From Gaiellasilicea sp963789355 (GTDB lineage Bacteria; Actinomycetota; Thermoleophilia; Gaiellales; Gaiellaceae): a DNA stretch of 59,056 nucleotides. The notes under the pieces are model-generated. The model worked only from the letters and a program-made list of their open reading frames with translations. It was not told the origin of the DNA and searched no databases. Location: positions 1-59,056 of the forward strand of contig CAWBKK010000007.1 in assembly GCA_963789355.1 (NCBI GenBank), written 5' to 3'. Of this stretch, positions 7,542-15,284 are shown in pieces. Made by a program: the position numbers and the translations under genes. Positions within the stretch are counted from its first letter, which is position 1, and every line of letters begins with the position of its first letter.

Positions 7542-8329
7542 GCAACGCAGACCGCACGCGGCGCCTCGGCCGGCTCGAGCGCCCGGCGATCACGGGCGTG
7601 CTCGTCCGCGAGGTCGTCAACTTTTCCTCCTTCTGGCGCGCTGCGACCTTCTCCTCGACCGTCGACCCGACGATCTACCTGCTCGCGTTCGGCTTCGGCT
7701 TCGGCTCGCTCGTCAGCCGGGTCGGGGGCTACGACTACATCGAGTTCATCGGCACGGGAATCGTTGCGACCGCGGTGCTCTTCTCGAGCGCCTTCCCGGC
7801 CATGTTCGGCACCTTTGTCAAGTACCAGTTCCAGCGCACGTACGACGCGATTCTCGCTGCGCCCGTCGACACCGAGGAGCTCGTGACGGCGGAGGCGCTC
7901 TGGATCGCGACCCGCGCCGGCGTCTACGGCAACGTCCCCTTGCTCGTGGCGATCGCCTTCGGGCTCGACCCGGCGTGGGGAATGCTGGCGGTGCCGCTGA
8001 TCGCCTGGCTCGCGGGCTTCGGCTGGGCGTGCTTCGGGATCATGGTCGCCGGCTTCGCCAAGTCGATCGACAACTTCAGCTACATCGTCAGCGCGGTGCT
8101 GACGCCGCTGTTCCTCGTGGCGGGGACGTTCTTCCCGATCGACGAGCTGCCCGAGTGGGCGCGGGTGCTCGCGAACGTCAACCCGCTCCACCACTGCGTC
8201 GAGCTCGTGCGCCACGCGGCGTTCGGCTGGGAGTGGGCCGACTTCGCCCGCGTCGGTGCCCTCGCCCTCTTCGGCGTCCTGATGTGGCGGATCGCGATCC
8301 GGGCGATGACGCGAAAGCTGATCGTGTAG
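7538..8329 (+). CDS. ABC-2 type permease (NodJ/DrrB-like)
   Basis: The 263-aa protein has about six membrane helices. Typical ABC2_membrane motifs are LLAFGFGFGSLVSRVGGYDY, FIGTGIVATAVLFSSAF, YDAILAAPVDTEELVTAEAL and FLVAGTFFPIDELPEWAR, the last being the P-x-E/D-L-P loop, followed by NPLHHCVELVRH. It partners the upstream ATPase, and their genes overlap by 4 bp. It uses a GTG start. The next gene begins 3 nt after its TAG, so the LLM oxidoreductase is co-transcribed. Confidence 0.9.
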   Translation: MSNADRTRRLGRLERPAITGVLVREVVNFSSFWRAATFSSTVDPTIYLLAFGFGFGSLVSRVGGYDYIEFIGTGIVATAVLFSSAFPAMFGTFVKYQFQRTYDAILAAPVDTEELVTAEALWIATRAGVYGNVPLLVAIAFGLDPAWGMLAVPLIAWLAGFGWACFGIMVAGFAKSIDNFSYIVSAVLTPLFLVAGTFFPIDELPEWARVLANVNPLHHCVELVRHAAFGWEWADFARVGALALFGVLMWRIAIRAMTRKLIV

Positions 8330-8332
8330 GAG

Positions 8333-9343
8333 GTGGAGCTTGGCGTCTACACGTTCGCCGAGCTGACGTCCGGAATCGAGCCGGAACAGCGGCTGCGGAA
8401 CCTGATCGAGGAGATCGAGCTCGCCGACGAGGTGGGGCTCGACGTTTTCGGCGTCGGCGAGCACCACCGGCCGGACTTCGCCGTCTCGGCACCGGCGATC
8501 GTGCTCGCCGCGGCGGCGGTCCGGACGCAACGGATCCGGCTGACGAGCGCGGTCACCGTGCTCAGCTCGGACGATCCGATCCGCGTCTTCCAGCAGTTCG
8601 CGACCGTCGATCTGCTCTCCGGCGGCCGCGCCGAGATCATGGCCGGCCGCGGCTCCTTCATCGAGTCCTTTCCGCTCTTCGGCTACGACCTCGCCGACTA
8701 CGACCGGCTCTTCGAGGAGAAGCTCGCGCGCCTGCTGCGGCTCCGGGAGAACGTGCTCGGCGTCTACCCGCGGCCGGTCCAGGATCCGCTGCCGCTGTGG
8801 ATCGCCGTCGGCGGCTCGCCGGAGTCCGCCTACCGGGCGGGAGCGCTCGGACTGCCGATGGCGCTTGCGATCATCGGCGGGCTGCCCGAGCGGTTCGTTC
8901 CCTTCGCGGAGGTCCACCGCCGGGCGGCGGCGGAGCAAGGGCACGAGCAGCCGCGCCTGAGCATCAACTCCCACGGTTTCATCGCGGAGACATCGGAGCA
9001 GGCGGCCGAGGACTACTTCATCCCGCTGAAGACGATGATGGACCGGATCGGCGCCGAGCGCGGCTGGCGACCGCTCGAGCGGCAGGACTACGACGCGGGG
9101 CGGACGCTCCGGGGCGCGACGGTCGTCGGCAGCCCCGACGAAGTGGCGGCGAAGATCCTCTACCAGCACGACCTCTTCGGCCACGACCGCTTTCTGATCC
9201 AGTTCACGGTCGGCTCCCTCCCGCACGACAAGACGCTGAGAGCGATCGAGCTGTTCGGGAAGCAGGTTGCGCCGCTCGTCCGCGAGGAGATCAGCCGCCG
9301 CGCTGCTGCTTCTGGCGCCAGCGGTGCAGCTCCTTCGACTTGA
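8333..9343 (+). CDS. LLM-class flavin-dependent oxidoreductase
   Basis: The 336-aa protein has the luciferase-like TIM-barrel sequence: ELGVYTFAELTSG, GVGEHHRPDFAVSAPAIVLA, RIRLTSAVTVLSSDDPIRVF, QQFATVDLLSGGRAEIMAGR and IAVGGSPESAYRAG. Members use FMNH2 or F420 for monooxygenation or redox reactions of small substrates. Its GTG start comes 3 nt after the permease stop, with AGGAGG just before. It ends the ECF-driven operon, suggesting it modifies or detoxifies the compound that the pumps export. Cofactor choice cannot be fixed from sequence alone. Its end overlaps the opposite small gene by 53 bp. Confidence 0.88.
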   Translation: MELGVYTFAELTSGIEPEQRLRNLIEEIELADEVGLDVFGVGEHHRPDFAVSAPAIVLAAAAVRTQRIRLTSAVTVLSSDDPIRVFQQFATVDLLSGGRAEIMAGRGSFIESFPLFGYDLADYDRLFEEKLARLLRLRENVLGVYPRPVQDPLPLWIAVGGSPESAYRAGALGLPMALAIIGGLPERFVPFAEVHRRAAAEQGHEQPRLSINSHGFIAETSEQAAEDYFIPLKTMMDRIGAERGWRPLERQDYDAGRTLRGATVVGSPDEVAAKILYQHDLFGHDRFLIQFTVGSLPHDKTLRAIELFGKQVAPLVREEISRRAAASGASGAAPST

Positions 9344-9485
9344 GCCGCGACTTCGAGGGCGGCGGCGGAGGCGGCGGATCTTTCTCGTCCAGCCAGCGCG
9401 TGGCCTCGTCTTCGGGGTCGAGACCGAGCTGCCGCTCGCGCTCGGCGCGGCGCTTGGCACCCTCGTGGGAGAGTCTCGGCCTCAT
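9291..9485 (-). CDS. Small proline-rich charged protein (64 aa), unknown function
   Basis: It begins MRPRLSHEGAKRRAERERQL, continues LGLDPEDEATRWLDEKD, then a run of seven prolines and a basic tail KSRLKSKELHRWRQKQQ. It is highly charged with no membrane segment. Its ATG overlaps the stop of the upstream VOC gene in an ATGA junction, which supports it as a real, translationally coupled gene despite a 53-bp overlap with the convergent LLM gene. The basic tail could contact nucleic acid. I recognise no family. Confidence 0.55.
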   Translation of the reverse strand: MRPRLSHEGAKRRAERERQLGLDPEDEATRWLDEKDPPPPPPPSKSRLKSKELHRWRQKQQRGG

Positions 9486-10207
9486 CGGTTGTGATTCACC
9501 ACCTCGACGTTGTTGCCGTCCGGGTCGAGCACGAACGCTGCGTAGTACCCCTCGTGATAGATCGCCCGCTCGCCCGGGGCTCCGTTGTCCCGGTAGCCGG
9601 CCGCGGTCGCGTCGGCGTGGAAACGCTCCACGGTCTCGTCGTCGGCTGCGGCGAACGCGAGATGCACGTTTTCCGAGGGCTCCGCGCCCGCGACGACCGA
9701 GAAGGAGCCGCTGACGCAGGCGAACAGCGTCCGGTCGCCGTGCTCGCTGCCGACGCGGAAGCCGGCGGCCGGCCCGACGGTCTCGTAGAAGCGTGTGGCA
9801 GCGGCCACGTCGGAGACCCGGATCCAGAGGTGATCGACATTGCCGCCGCGAAGCGAGCCATGGTGAACCGCCTCGATGCTGTTCCCGTCCGGGTCGCGCA
9901 GGAAGGAGCCGTAGTAGTCGTCGCTGTACTGCGGGCGCAGCCCTGGCTCGCCGTCGCTCTCGTAGCCCGCCGCGGTGCCGACGCGCCAGAACTCGTCCAC
10001 GTGCTCACGCGTCGGGGCGGCGAAGCCGACGTGCAGCCGCCGCGTCACCGGGCTCTCGGCGTCGGCCTCCGCGAGCGAGAAGTCGTCCCACTCGGCGTAG
10101 GTCTGCCCGCTGTGCGAAGGCTCGATCCCGAGCGTCCGCAGCACGGTCCCGTAGAACCGCTCCGATGCCTCGCGGCTCGAGACGCGGATGGTGACGTGGT
10201 CGAACAC
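9482..10207 (-). CDS. Tandem-domain VOC (glyoxalase/dioxygenase fold) protein
   Basis: Two VOC modules are present. The first (residues about 1-118) starts VFDHVTIRVSSREASERFYG and ends FLRDPDGNSIEAVHHG. The second (about 120-241) runs VDHLWIRVSDVAAATRFYET to AAFVLDPDGNNVEVVNHNR. Each has the H...E metal-ligand positions of the fold (DHV/HxG, E in IEAV and VEVV). I chose the GTG at 10207, 7 nt after the stop of the CGNR gene; a start at 10249 would add 14 unconserved residues and overlap that gene. Substrate is unknown. It lies in a three-gene minus-strand operon with the CGNR and 64-aa genes. Confidence 0.82.
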   Translation of the reverse strand: MFDHVTIRVSSREASERFYGTVLRTLGIEPSHSGQTYAEWDDFSLAEADAESPVTRRLHVGFAAPTREHVDEFWRVGTAAGYESDGEPGLRPQYSDDYYGSFLRDPDGNSIEAVHHGSLRGGNVDHLWIRVSDVAAATRFYETVGPAAGFRVGSEHGDRTLFACVSGSFSVVAGAEPSENVHLAFAAADDETVERFHADATAAGYRDNGAPGERAIYHEGYYAAFVLDPDGNNVEVVNHNR

Positions 10208-10214
10208 ACCGACA

Positions 10215-10640
10215 TCATTGCGAAGCGCGGGCCCGGTGCGCCCGGACACGGGCCCGGTCGCCGCACTGCGGCGTGCACCAGCGCTGCGTGCGGCTCCGGG
10301 TCGCGTCGAGGAAGAACCGCCGGCACTCCTCGCAGCGCTTCAGCCGGTCGGGCGCACGCCGCAGGACCGACGCGAACGATCCGGCAAGCTCGCGATCGGG
10401 GTCGTGGACGACGGCGCGCAGGTCGAGCGCGTACCGGCCCTCGCCGCCGTCGACGAGCCGAGCCGTCACCGGAGTGCGGGCGAGCAGCTCGTTCAGCTCG
10501 GCGAGCTCCGCCTGGTCGAGCATCCGGCCGGTGGCGACCGTGGCCGCAAGCCGCCGCAGCAGCGCCGGCCCCTCACCGTCCCCGTTCAGGAACGCGAGCA
10601 GAGCCGCGTCGAAGTCGTCCATGCCTTGACCGGGGTTCAT
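10215..10640 (-). CDS. CGNR zinc-finger / ABATE-domain putative regulator
   Basis: The 141-aa protein has an N-terminal helical ABATE-like region and a C-terminal zinc finger: RCEECRRFFLDATRSRTQRW, then CTPQCGDRARVRAHRAR. The Cys pairs are C-x2-C and C-x3-C, with the family's CGNR box here CGDR. Such proteins are small actinobacterial DNA-binding regulators. It heads the operon with the tandem VOC gene and the 64-aa gene, and is divergent from the M23 gene with only 26 bp between, so it may control both. An ATG at residue 7 (MDDFDAALL) is an alternative start. Confidence 0.8.
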   Translation of the reverse strand: MNPGQGMDDFDAALLAFLNGDGEGPALLRRLAATVATGRMLDQAELAELNELLARTPVTARLVDGGEGRYALDLRAVVHDPDRELAGSFASVLRRAPDRLKRCEECRRFFLDATRSRTQRWCTPQCGDRARVRAHRARASQ

Positions 10641-10666
10641 CGCCTCGTCTATGGTAACGGTCTAGG

Positions 10667-11929
10667 ATGAAAACGACCATTACAGCGCTCGCATGTCTGC
10701 TCGTTCTCGGCGGTGCCGCTCCCGTGGCCGCCGAGCCGCCGGCGCGGCTCCTGTCCTTCTATCCGCAGGCCGGGATCATCGGGCAGGACCTCTACGTGAC
10801 CAACTTCGTCGACCTCGACGACGGCCCGGGCGTGCGCGACTTCGCCTGCGGCGCGCACAGCTACAACGGCCATACCGGGATCGACTCGATGATCCGGAGC
10901 TTCCGCGAGGTCAAGATCGGCGTGCCCGTCTTTGCCGCACTCGACGGGCGCGTGCTCAGCGTCCAGCAGGGCGTCGGCGGTGATCTCAACTGGGGCCCGA
11001 CCGTCTCGAACTTCGACAACCACGTCATCCTCGACCATGGCGGCGACCAGCAGTCGGTCTACGGCCACCTCGCCGGCGCGAGCATCAAGGTCAAAAGGGG
11101 ACAGTGGGTGCCGGCGGGGACGCAGATCGGGCTGACCGCCTCGAGCGGCAACTCGAGCTGGCCGCACCTTCACTTCACCGTCCGGCAGAGCTTTGCGCCG
11201 TACGAGCCCTTCGGAGGCCCCTGCGGCACGACGAGCGGCTGGGCGCAGCAGCCTGCAATGCAGGAGGAGGCGTGGGTCGCCGACGTCGCCCTGAGCACGA
11301 AGGCGTTCACCGGGAAGGCCGACCTTCCCTACGACGAGGCAGTCCGCACGGGCGCGTTCGTGCGGGGCGTGCGCTTCGTCAACGTTCGCGTCGAGGTGCG
11401 GAACGTCGCCGCAGGGGGCGTGGGGAGGCTCTCGATCCGGCGGCCGGACGGCAGCGTTGCCTACGCCGGAGCGCTCTCCGCGACCGGGGCGCGCGCCGGC
11501 TGGGCGAAGCGCCGGTTGAGGTTGAGCCTCTCCCAGCTCGGCCCGTGGACGCTTGCTTACGAACTGGGCGGCGAGGTCGCCGCGGAGGCGCGGTTCCAGG
11601 TCGTTGCGACGCAGAAGGCTGTCGTGAACCGGCCGCCCAACGCGGTGACGGCGTCGCTCGAGCCCGCGGCGCCGCGGGCCGGCGACGTGGTCCTCTGCAG
11701 GGTCGAGACCTCGCTCGTGACCGAGGATCCCGACTTCGAGCTCGTGCGCTACCACTACCGCTGGATTTCAGGAGGCCGGGTGCTCCGCCAGGTGACGAGC
11801 GCAGCGCTCTCCGACGCGATCCCGAACAACGCTGCGCGGGCGGGGGAGACACTGGCTTGCGAGGTGACGCCGTCGGACGGCCGCCTGCGTGGGCCGGTCG
11901 CGTCCGCCACCGCCACGCTGCCGGGCTGA
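10667..11929 (+). CDS. Secreted M23-family (LytM-like) peptidase with C-terminal beta domains
   Basis: The 420-aa protein has a signal peptide (MKTTITALACLLVLGGAAPV, cut near AAEPP). The M23 domain runs from about residue 60 to 170. Its zinc ligands are HTGID, with a second His in SWPHLHF. Glycines in YGHLAGASIKV and IGLTASSGNSS are typical. Residues about 195-420 form two beta-rich domains (VRVEVRNVAAGGVGRLSIRR; HYRWISGGRVL) that may bind the wall. Family members cleave peptidoglycan cross-links or act as regulators. TATGGT 11 nt before the ATG suggests a leaderless or near-leaderless transcript. Confidence 0.85.
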   Translation: MKTTITALACLLVLGGAAPVAAEPPARLLSFYPQAGIIGQDLYVTNFVDLDDGPGVRDFACGAHSYNGHTGIDSMIRSFREVKIGVPVFAALDGRVLSVQQGVGGDLNWGPTVSNFDNHVILDHGGDQQSVYGHLAGASIKVKRGQWVPAGTQIGLTASSGNSSWPHLHFTVRQSFAPYEPFGGPCGTTSGWAQQPAMQEEAWVADVALSTKAFTGKADLPYDEAVRTGAFVRGVRFVNVRVEVRNVAAGGVGRLSIRRPDGSVAYAGALSATGARAGWAKRRLRLSLSQLGPWTLAYELGGEVAAEARFQVVATQKAVVNRPPNAVTASLEPAAPRAGDVVLCRVETSLVTEDPDFELVRYHYRWISGGRVLRQVTSAALSDAIPNNAARAGETLACEVTPSDGRLRGPVASATATLPG

Positions 11930-11939
11930 GCAGAACGGA

Positions 11940-11957
11940 GCCCGGCCGGAGCCGGGC
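11940..11957. terminator. GC hairpin between convergent genes
   Basis: GCCCGGC-CGGA-GCCGGGC is a perfect 7-bp stem with a 4-nt loop. It lies between the converging stops of the M23 gene (11929) and the small membrane protein (11966). No T-tract follows on either strand, so it is a candidate bidirectional terminator or 3'-end stabiliser. Confidence 0.45.
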
Positions 11958-11965
11958 CCCGCCGG

Positions 11966-12205
11966 TCAGAGGTCGTTCGACGCTCCCTGGTCCCTGTTCG
12001 GGCAGTCGTGATCGCCGGATTTGCCGGCGAACCCGCGCTGCACTTTCGAGACCTGGGTCTTGGCCGCAGGAGCCTTGGCCGCCGGCTTCGCAGCCGGAGA
12101 CGAGCCTCCCGCAACCGCCATCGTGGCCCAGATCGCCGCGAGCAGGATCACTCCCGCGAGCGCGACGACGACCGGGTAACGACGTGTCTTCCGTGCCTCT
12201 TCCAT
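11966..12205 (-). CDS. Small single-pass membrane protein with Ala/Pro/Lys stalk
   Basis: The 79-aa protein has a basic N-terminus (MEEARKTRRY), one hydrophobic segment (about 12-33, VVVALAGVILLAAIWATMAV), then an AAKPAAKAPAAK stalk. A short acidic, cysteine-containing tail ends GDHDCPNRDQGASNDL. Topology is probably N-in with the tail outside. The DHDCP tail is a recurring ending in small actinobacterial proteins, but its role is unknown to me. CCTCC upstream on the plus strand corresponds to a GGAGG ribosome-binding site. Confidence 0.65.
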   Translation of the reverse strand: MEEARKTRRYPVVVALAGVILLAAIWATMAVAGGSSPAAKPAAKAPAAKTQVSKVQRGFAGKSGDHDCPNRDQGASNDL

Positions 12206-12271
12206 GGGCCTCCTTCCATTCGGTTGCCCACGGGCAGTGAATCACGCCGCGGTCAAGGACGGATCAAGGCG

Positions 12272-12802
12272 TCAATTCAAAGACGGATCGGGCGGCATCA
12301 GCGAGAGCAGGGCGTACGGGCCGCCCTGGCGGCGGAGCACGGCGCTCCAGAGCCCGTCGGGGTCGTCGCTGAAGAGATCGTCCGGCTCGGCGGGGAGGAC
12401 GAGCCACGACTCCTCCTCGAGCTCGCTCTCGAGCTGGCCGGCGCTCCAGCCCGCGTAGCCGACGAAGACTCGGCCGCGCAGCACGGCGACGTCCGCTTCC
12501 TGGACGAACCCGACCGCGCCGAAAAGCAGGTCGGAGGCATCGTCCGGATCGTCGAGCTCCGCGACCGCCAGCACCGAGCTCGTCGACACCGGTCCGCCGA
12601 CGTAGAGCGGCTCGCCTTCGCCCGCGATCGTCGACAGCTCCGGAACCGCGTCGCCGACGGATGTCTCGGTCGGCCGGTTGAGGACGAGGCCCATCGCGCC
12701 GTCCTCACCGTGCTCGGCGACGAGCACGACCGTGCGGCTGAAGTTCGGGTCGCTGAGGATCGGTGCCGCGACCAGCAGTTGCCCGCGCAGCGTCTCGGTC
12801 AT
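12272..12802 (-). CDS. YqgE/AlgH family protein
   Basis: The 176-aa protein matches the DUF179 (YqgE/AlgH) pattern throughout: LRGQLLVAAPILSDPNFSRT at the N-terminus, VVLVAEHGEDGAMGLVLNRP, YVGGPV, FVGYAGWSAGQLESELEEES and GLWSAVLRRQG. The fold is known, but the biochemical function is not settled; early links to alginate regulation have not generalised. Length is normal. It follows the hybrid kinase on the minus strand with a GC hairpin in the gap. Confidence 0.9.
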   Translation of the reverse strand: MTETLRGQLLVAAPILSDPNFSRTVVLVAEHGEDGAMGLVLNRPTETSVGDAVPELSTIAGEGEPLYVGGPVSTSSVLAVAELDDPDDASDLLFGAVGFVQEADVAVLRGRVFVGYAGWSAGQLESELEEESWLVLPAEPDDLFSDDPDGLWSAVLRRQGGPYALLSLMPPDPSLN

Positions 12803-12827
12803 GACGGAACCGTAGCGCGGAGCGGGG

Positions 12828-12853
12828 GCGGGGGCCAGCGAGCCAGCCCCCGC
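12828..12853 (-). terminator. Strong GC hairpin downstream of the hybrid kinase
   Basis: GCGGGGGC (12828-12835) pairs with GCCCCCGC (12846-12853) around a 10-nt loop, in the 97-bp gap between the kinase stop and the yqgE start. It has no T-tract, so it is only a candidate terminator or RNA-stability element. Confidence 0.4.
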
Positions 12854-12879
12854 TCCGGTGCTGATCAGTTCGCCGAGCT

Positions 12880-12920
12880 AATGCTAGTGAAACGAATGTT
12901 TAGTTACAGTAAACTAGACA
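12880..12920. repeat. AT-rich patch with imperfect palindrome at the kinase stop
   Basis: About 40 bp of unusually AT-rich sequence span the last codons of the kinase. They contain TAGTTAC-A-GTAAACTA, a palindrome spoiled by one extra A, inside CTAGT...ACTAG outer arms. It recodes the kinase C-terminus to CLVYCN. It resembles other odd-centred palindromes in the window. Confidence 0.35.
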
Positions 12921-15146
12921 GGAGATCAGCTCGCGCATCCGCTCGCTCAGCATCGTGAACGTGAACGGCTTCTCCAGGAACGCCGTCGCGGGTGGCAGCG
13001 AGCTCGCCGAGAAGTCGCCGCCCTCGGCGAAGCCCGACATGAACATCACCTTCAGCTCCGGTGCGCCGGCGCGGAGGCGGTCGGCGAGCTCGTGGCCGCC
13101 GATTCCCGGCATCGTCAGGTCGGTGAGGAGGACGTCGATGCGGTTCCTGCCGGCCAGCTCGATCGCCTCGTCGCCGTCGGCCGCCAGGAGCACCTCGTAC
13201 CCCTCGCCACGCAGGACCTGGTCGACGAGGCCTCGGATCACGTCCTCGTCCTCGACCACGAGCACCCTCGTCGTTCCCGCCGCCGGCGCGACGAGGACCG
13301 GGACGGGGACAGGGACGGGTTCCGCGACCGGCTGCTGGACGACGCCGTCTGCCCGACGCAGGTAGATCGTGAAGGCGGAGCCGACGCCGAGCTCGCTCTC
13401 GACCGCGACGTACCCGCCGCTCTGCTTGACGATCCCGTAGACGGTGGCGAGTCCGAGGCCCGTGCCCTTGCCGGCGTCCTTGGTGGTGAAGAACGGCTCG
13501 AAGATCTGCCGGAGCGTCACCTCGTCGATCCCGTCACCCGTGTCGCGGACGGTCAGCGTCACGTAGCGCCCGGGCTCGATCGCGTCGTCGTTCTCGCCCA
13601 CGTCGGAGTTCGCCGTCACGATCGAGACGCGGCCGCCGTTCGGCATCGCGTCGCGTGCGTTGACGACGAGGTTCATCACGACCTGATGGAGCTGGCCGGG
13701 GTCGGCCTCGATCGGGCCCAGTGCGGGATCGAGCTGCGTCGTCAGGACGATGTCCTCGCCGATCAGGGGCCGCAGCATCGTCTCGAGCTCGAGCACGACA
13801 CCGTTCAGGTTCAGCAGCTCCGGCAGTAGCACCTGCTTGCGGCTGAAAGCGAGCAGCTGACGCGTGAGCAGGGCGGCGCGGTCGGTGGCCTTGCGAATCT
13901 CCTCGAGGTCGCCGTGCAGGGCGGTGCCGCCGGCAGCGTGCTCGAGCGCCAGGGCGGTGTAGCCGCCGATCGCGGTCAGCATGTTGTTGAAGTCGTGGGC
14001 GACGCCGCCGGCGAGCCGTCCGATCGCTTCGAGCTTCTGGCTCTGGCGCAGCTGCTCCTCGAGCTGGCGCTGCTCGGTCACGTCCTCGGCCATGCCGATC
14101 AGATATCCGGGCTTCCCGTCCGCGTCCCGGACGAGCGCCGTCGCCAGGTGGGCGACGACCGTGCTGCCGTCCTTGGTGACGAAGACCGCCTCGCGACGAT
14201 AGGAATCGCGTTCGCCGCGCAGGAGCTCAGCGAAGGCGGTGTCGCCGGCGGCGACGTCGTCGGGGTGCCTGAACGTCCTCGCGAGCCTGCCCAGCATCTC
14301 CTGTTCGGTGTAGCCGAACATGGATTCGGCCGAGCGGTTCGCCGAGATGATTCGTCCGCTCCGGTCGAAGAGCATGATCGCGGTGGGAGCCGCCGCGAAC
14401 ATCGTCCGGAAGCGCTCCTCGCTCTCCCGCAGCAGCGCCACGGTCGACAGGGAGCGGTGCGCGAGCCAGAGCGGAGCGATCAAGACCGGCAGCAGCCAGG
14501 GGTTGAGGACGGCGAACGTGCCGACGGCGATCCCGAGGCCGGCGAGGACGAGCTCGATCCCGAGACCGCTTGCCGAGAAGAGACCGCTCTGCCGGAAGCT
14601 GTGCCCGCGCCCGAGCCGCAGCATCACCGCGAGCAGGATGTGGTTGACGGCGACGAAGGTGACGACCGCGGCGAGGCCCGCAAGCGCGAAACCCGAGTCG
14701 GTGTCGTCCCGGATCAGCTCGGCGGCAGACCACGCCGCGAGCGCGCTGAGCATGTAGTTGGCGACGTTGAACAGGCCGATGTACCACGCGTAGCGGTCGC
14801 GGATCCACTGCGGCGCGAAGATCGCCAGCACCAGAGGGACGAGGAGCGCCGGCGGCAGCACGAGCGCGCCGGCGACCACGAACGCGGGGGCGGCATGCAG
14901 GCTGTGGTTGCGGCCGACTGCGACGCGGAAGATCGGTGCCACGGCTCCGAGGGGGAGCAGGATCGCGAAGATCCACCACTCATGCTGCGAGGGCAGGCCG
15001 CGACTCAGAGCAGCGGCGGCAGCCACGACCGCGAGCGCCTCGATCGCGGCGGCATACGCGGATGCAGACGCCGGCAGTCGGCGAACCCGCCTGGACTGCC
15101 AACCCACCTGCTCCGCAACTCCATGAATGCTCATCTGCTGCCGCAC
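12900..15146 (-). CDS. Membrane hybrid histidine kinase (TM sensor, PAS, HisKA, HATPase_c, REC)
   Basis: This is a 748-aa protein. About seven hydrophobic segments occupy residues 30-235. PAS lies at about 243-360 (ERFRTMFAAAPTAIMLFDRS). HisKA is at about 370-435, with the phospho-acceptor His384 in GGVAHDFNNML. HATPase_c follows (NLVVNARDAMPNGG, DTGDGID, FEPFFTTKDAGKGTGLGLAT). A C-terminal receiver at about 630-745 carries VLVVEDED, LLTDLTMPG and LEKPF. Class: soluble-output hybrid kinase with internal receiver, which needs a phosphotransfer partner or separate response regulator not visible nearby. The last residues CLVYCN come from an AT-rich palindromic patch. The input signal is unknown. 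Confidence 0.9.
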   Translation of the reverse strand: MRQQMSIHGVAEQVGWQSRRVRRLPASASAYAAAIEALAVVAAAAALSRGLPSQHEWWIFAILLPLGAVAPIFRVAVGRNHSLHAAPAFVVAGALVLPPALLVPLVLAIFAPQWIRDRYAWYIGLFNVANYMLSALAAWSAAELIRDDTDSGFALAGLAAVVTFVAVNHILLAVMLRLGRGHSFRQSGLFSASGLGIELVLAGLGIAVGTFAVLNPWLLPVLIAPLWLAHRSLSTVALLRESEERFRTMFAAAPTAIMLFDRSGRIISANRSAESMFGYTEQEMLGRLARTFRHPDDVAAGDTAFAELLRGERDSYRREAVFVTKDGSTVVAHLATALVRDADGKPGYLIGMAEDVTEQRQLEEQLRQSQKLEAIGRLAGGVAHDFNNMLTAIGGYTALALEHAAGGTALHGDLEEIRKATDRAALLTRQLLAFSRKQVLLPELLNLNGVVLELETMLRPLIGEDIVLTTQLDPALGPIEADPGQLHQVVMNLVVNARDAMPNGGRVSIVTANSDVGENDDAIEPGRYVTLTVRDTGDGIDEVTLRQIFEPFFTTKDAGKGTGLGLATVYGIVKQSGGYVAVESELGVGSAFTIYLRRADGVVQQPVAEPVPVPVPVLVAPAAGTTRVLVVEDEDVIRGLVDQVLRGEGYEVLLAADGDEAIELAGRNRIDVLLTDLTMPGIGGHELADRLRAGAPELKVMFMSGFAEGGDFSASSLPPATAFLEKPFTFTMLSERMRELISCLVYCN

Positions 15147-15212
15147 CTCGTCAAGGTAACGGGGCTATCCGCGCCGCGCGGGCCCCTACTGACAATCGGC
15201 AGCGGAGGGCAG

Positions 15213-15240
15213 CGGCGGTACCCCATTCGAGGTACCGCCG
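15213..15240. repeat. 10-bp-arm inverted repeat
   Basis: CGGCGGTACC, loop CCATTCGA, GGTACCGCCG: a perfect 10-bp stem in the 138-bp gap between the DWSSG gene and the kinase. The loop motif CCCCATTCGAG recurs at 15268-15278. It could be an operator for the kinase or a transcript-end hairpin for the DWSSG gene. Confidence 0.5.
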
Positions 15241-15253
15241 TCTACTTCGATTC

Positions 15254-15270
15254 GGGGAGCCAAGCTCCCC
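15254..15270. repeat. 7-bp-arm hairpin
   Basis: GGGGAGC-CAA-GCTCCCC is a perfect stem with a 3-nt loop, 15 nt past the stop of the DWSSG-repeat gene on the minus strand. It is a candidate terminator for that gene, without a T-tract. Confidence 0.4.
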
Positions 15271-15284
15271 CATTCGAGTTCGTG

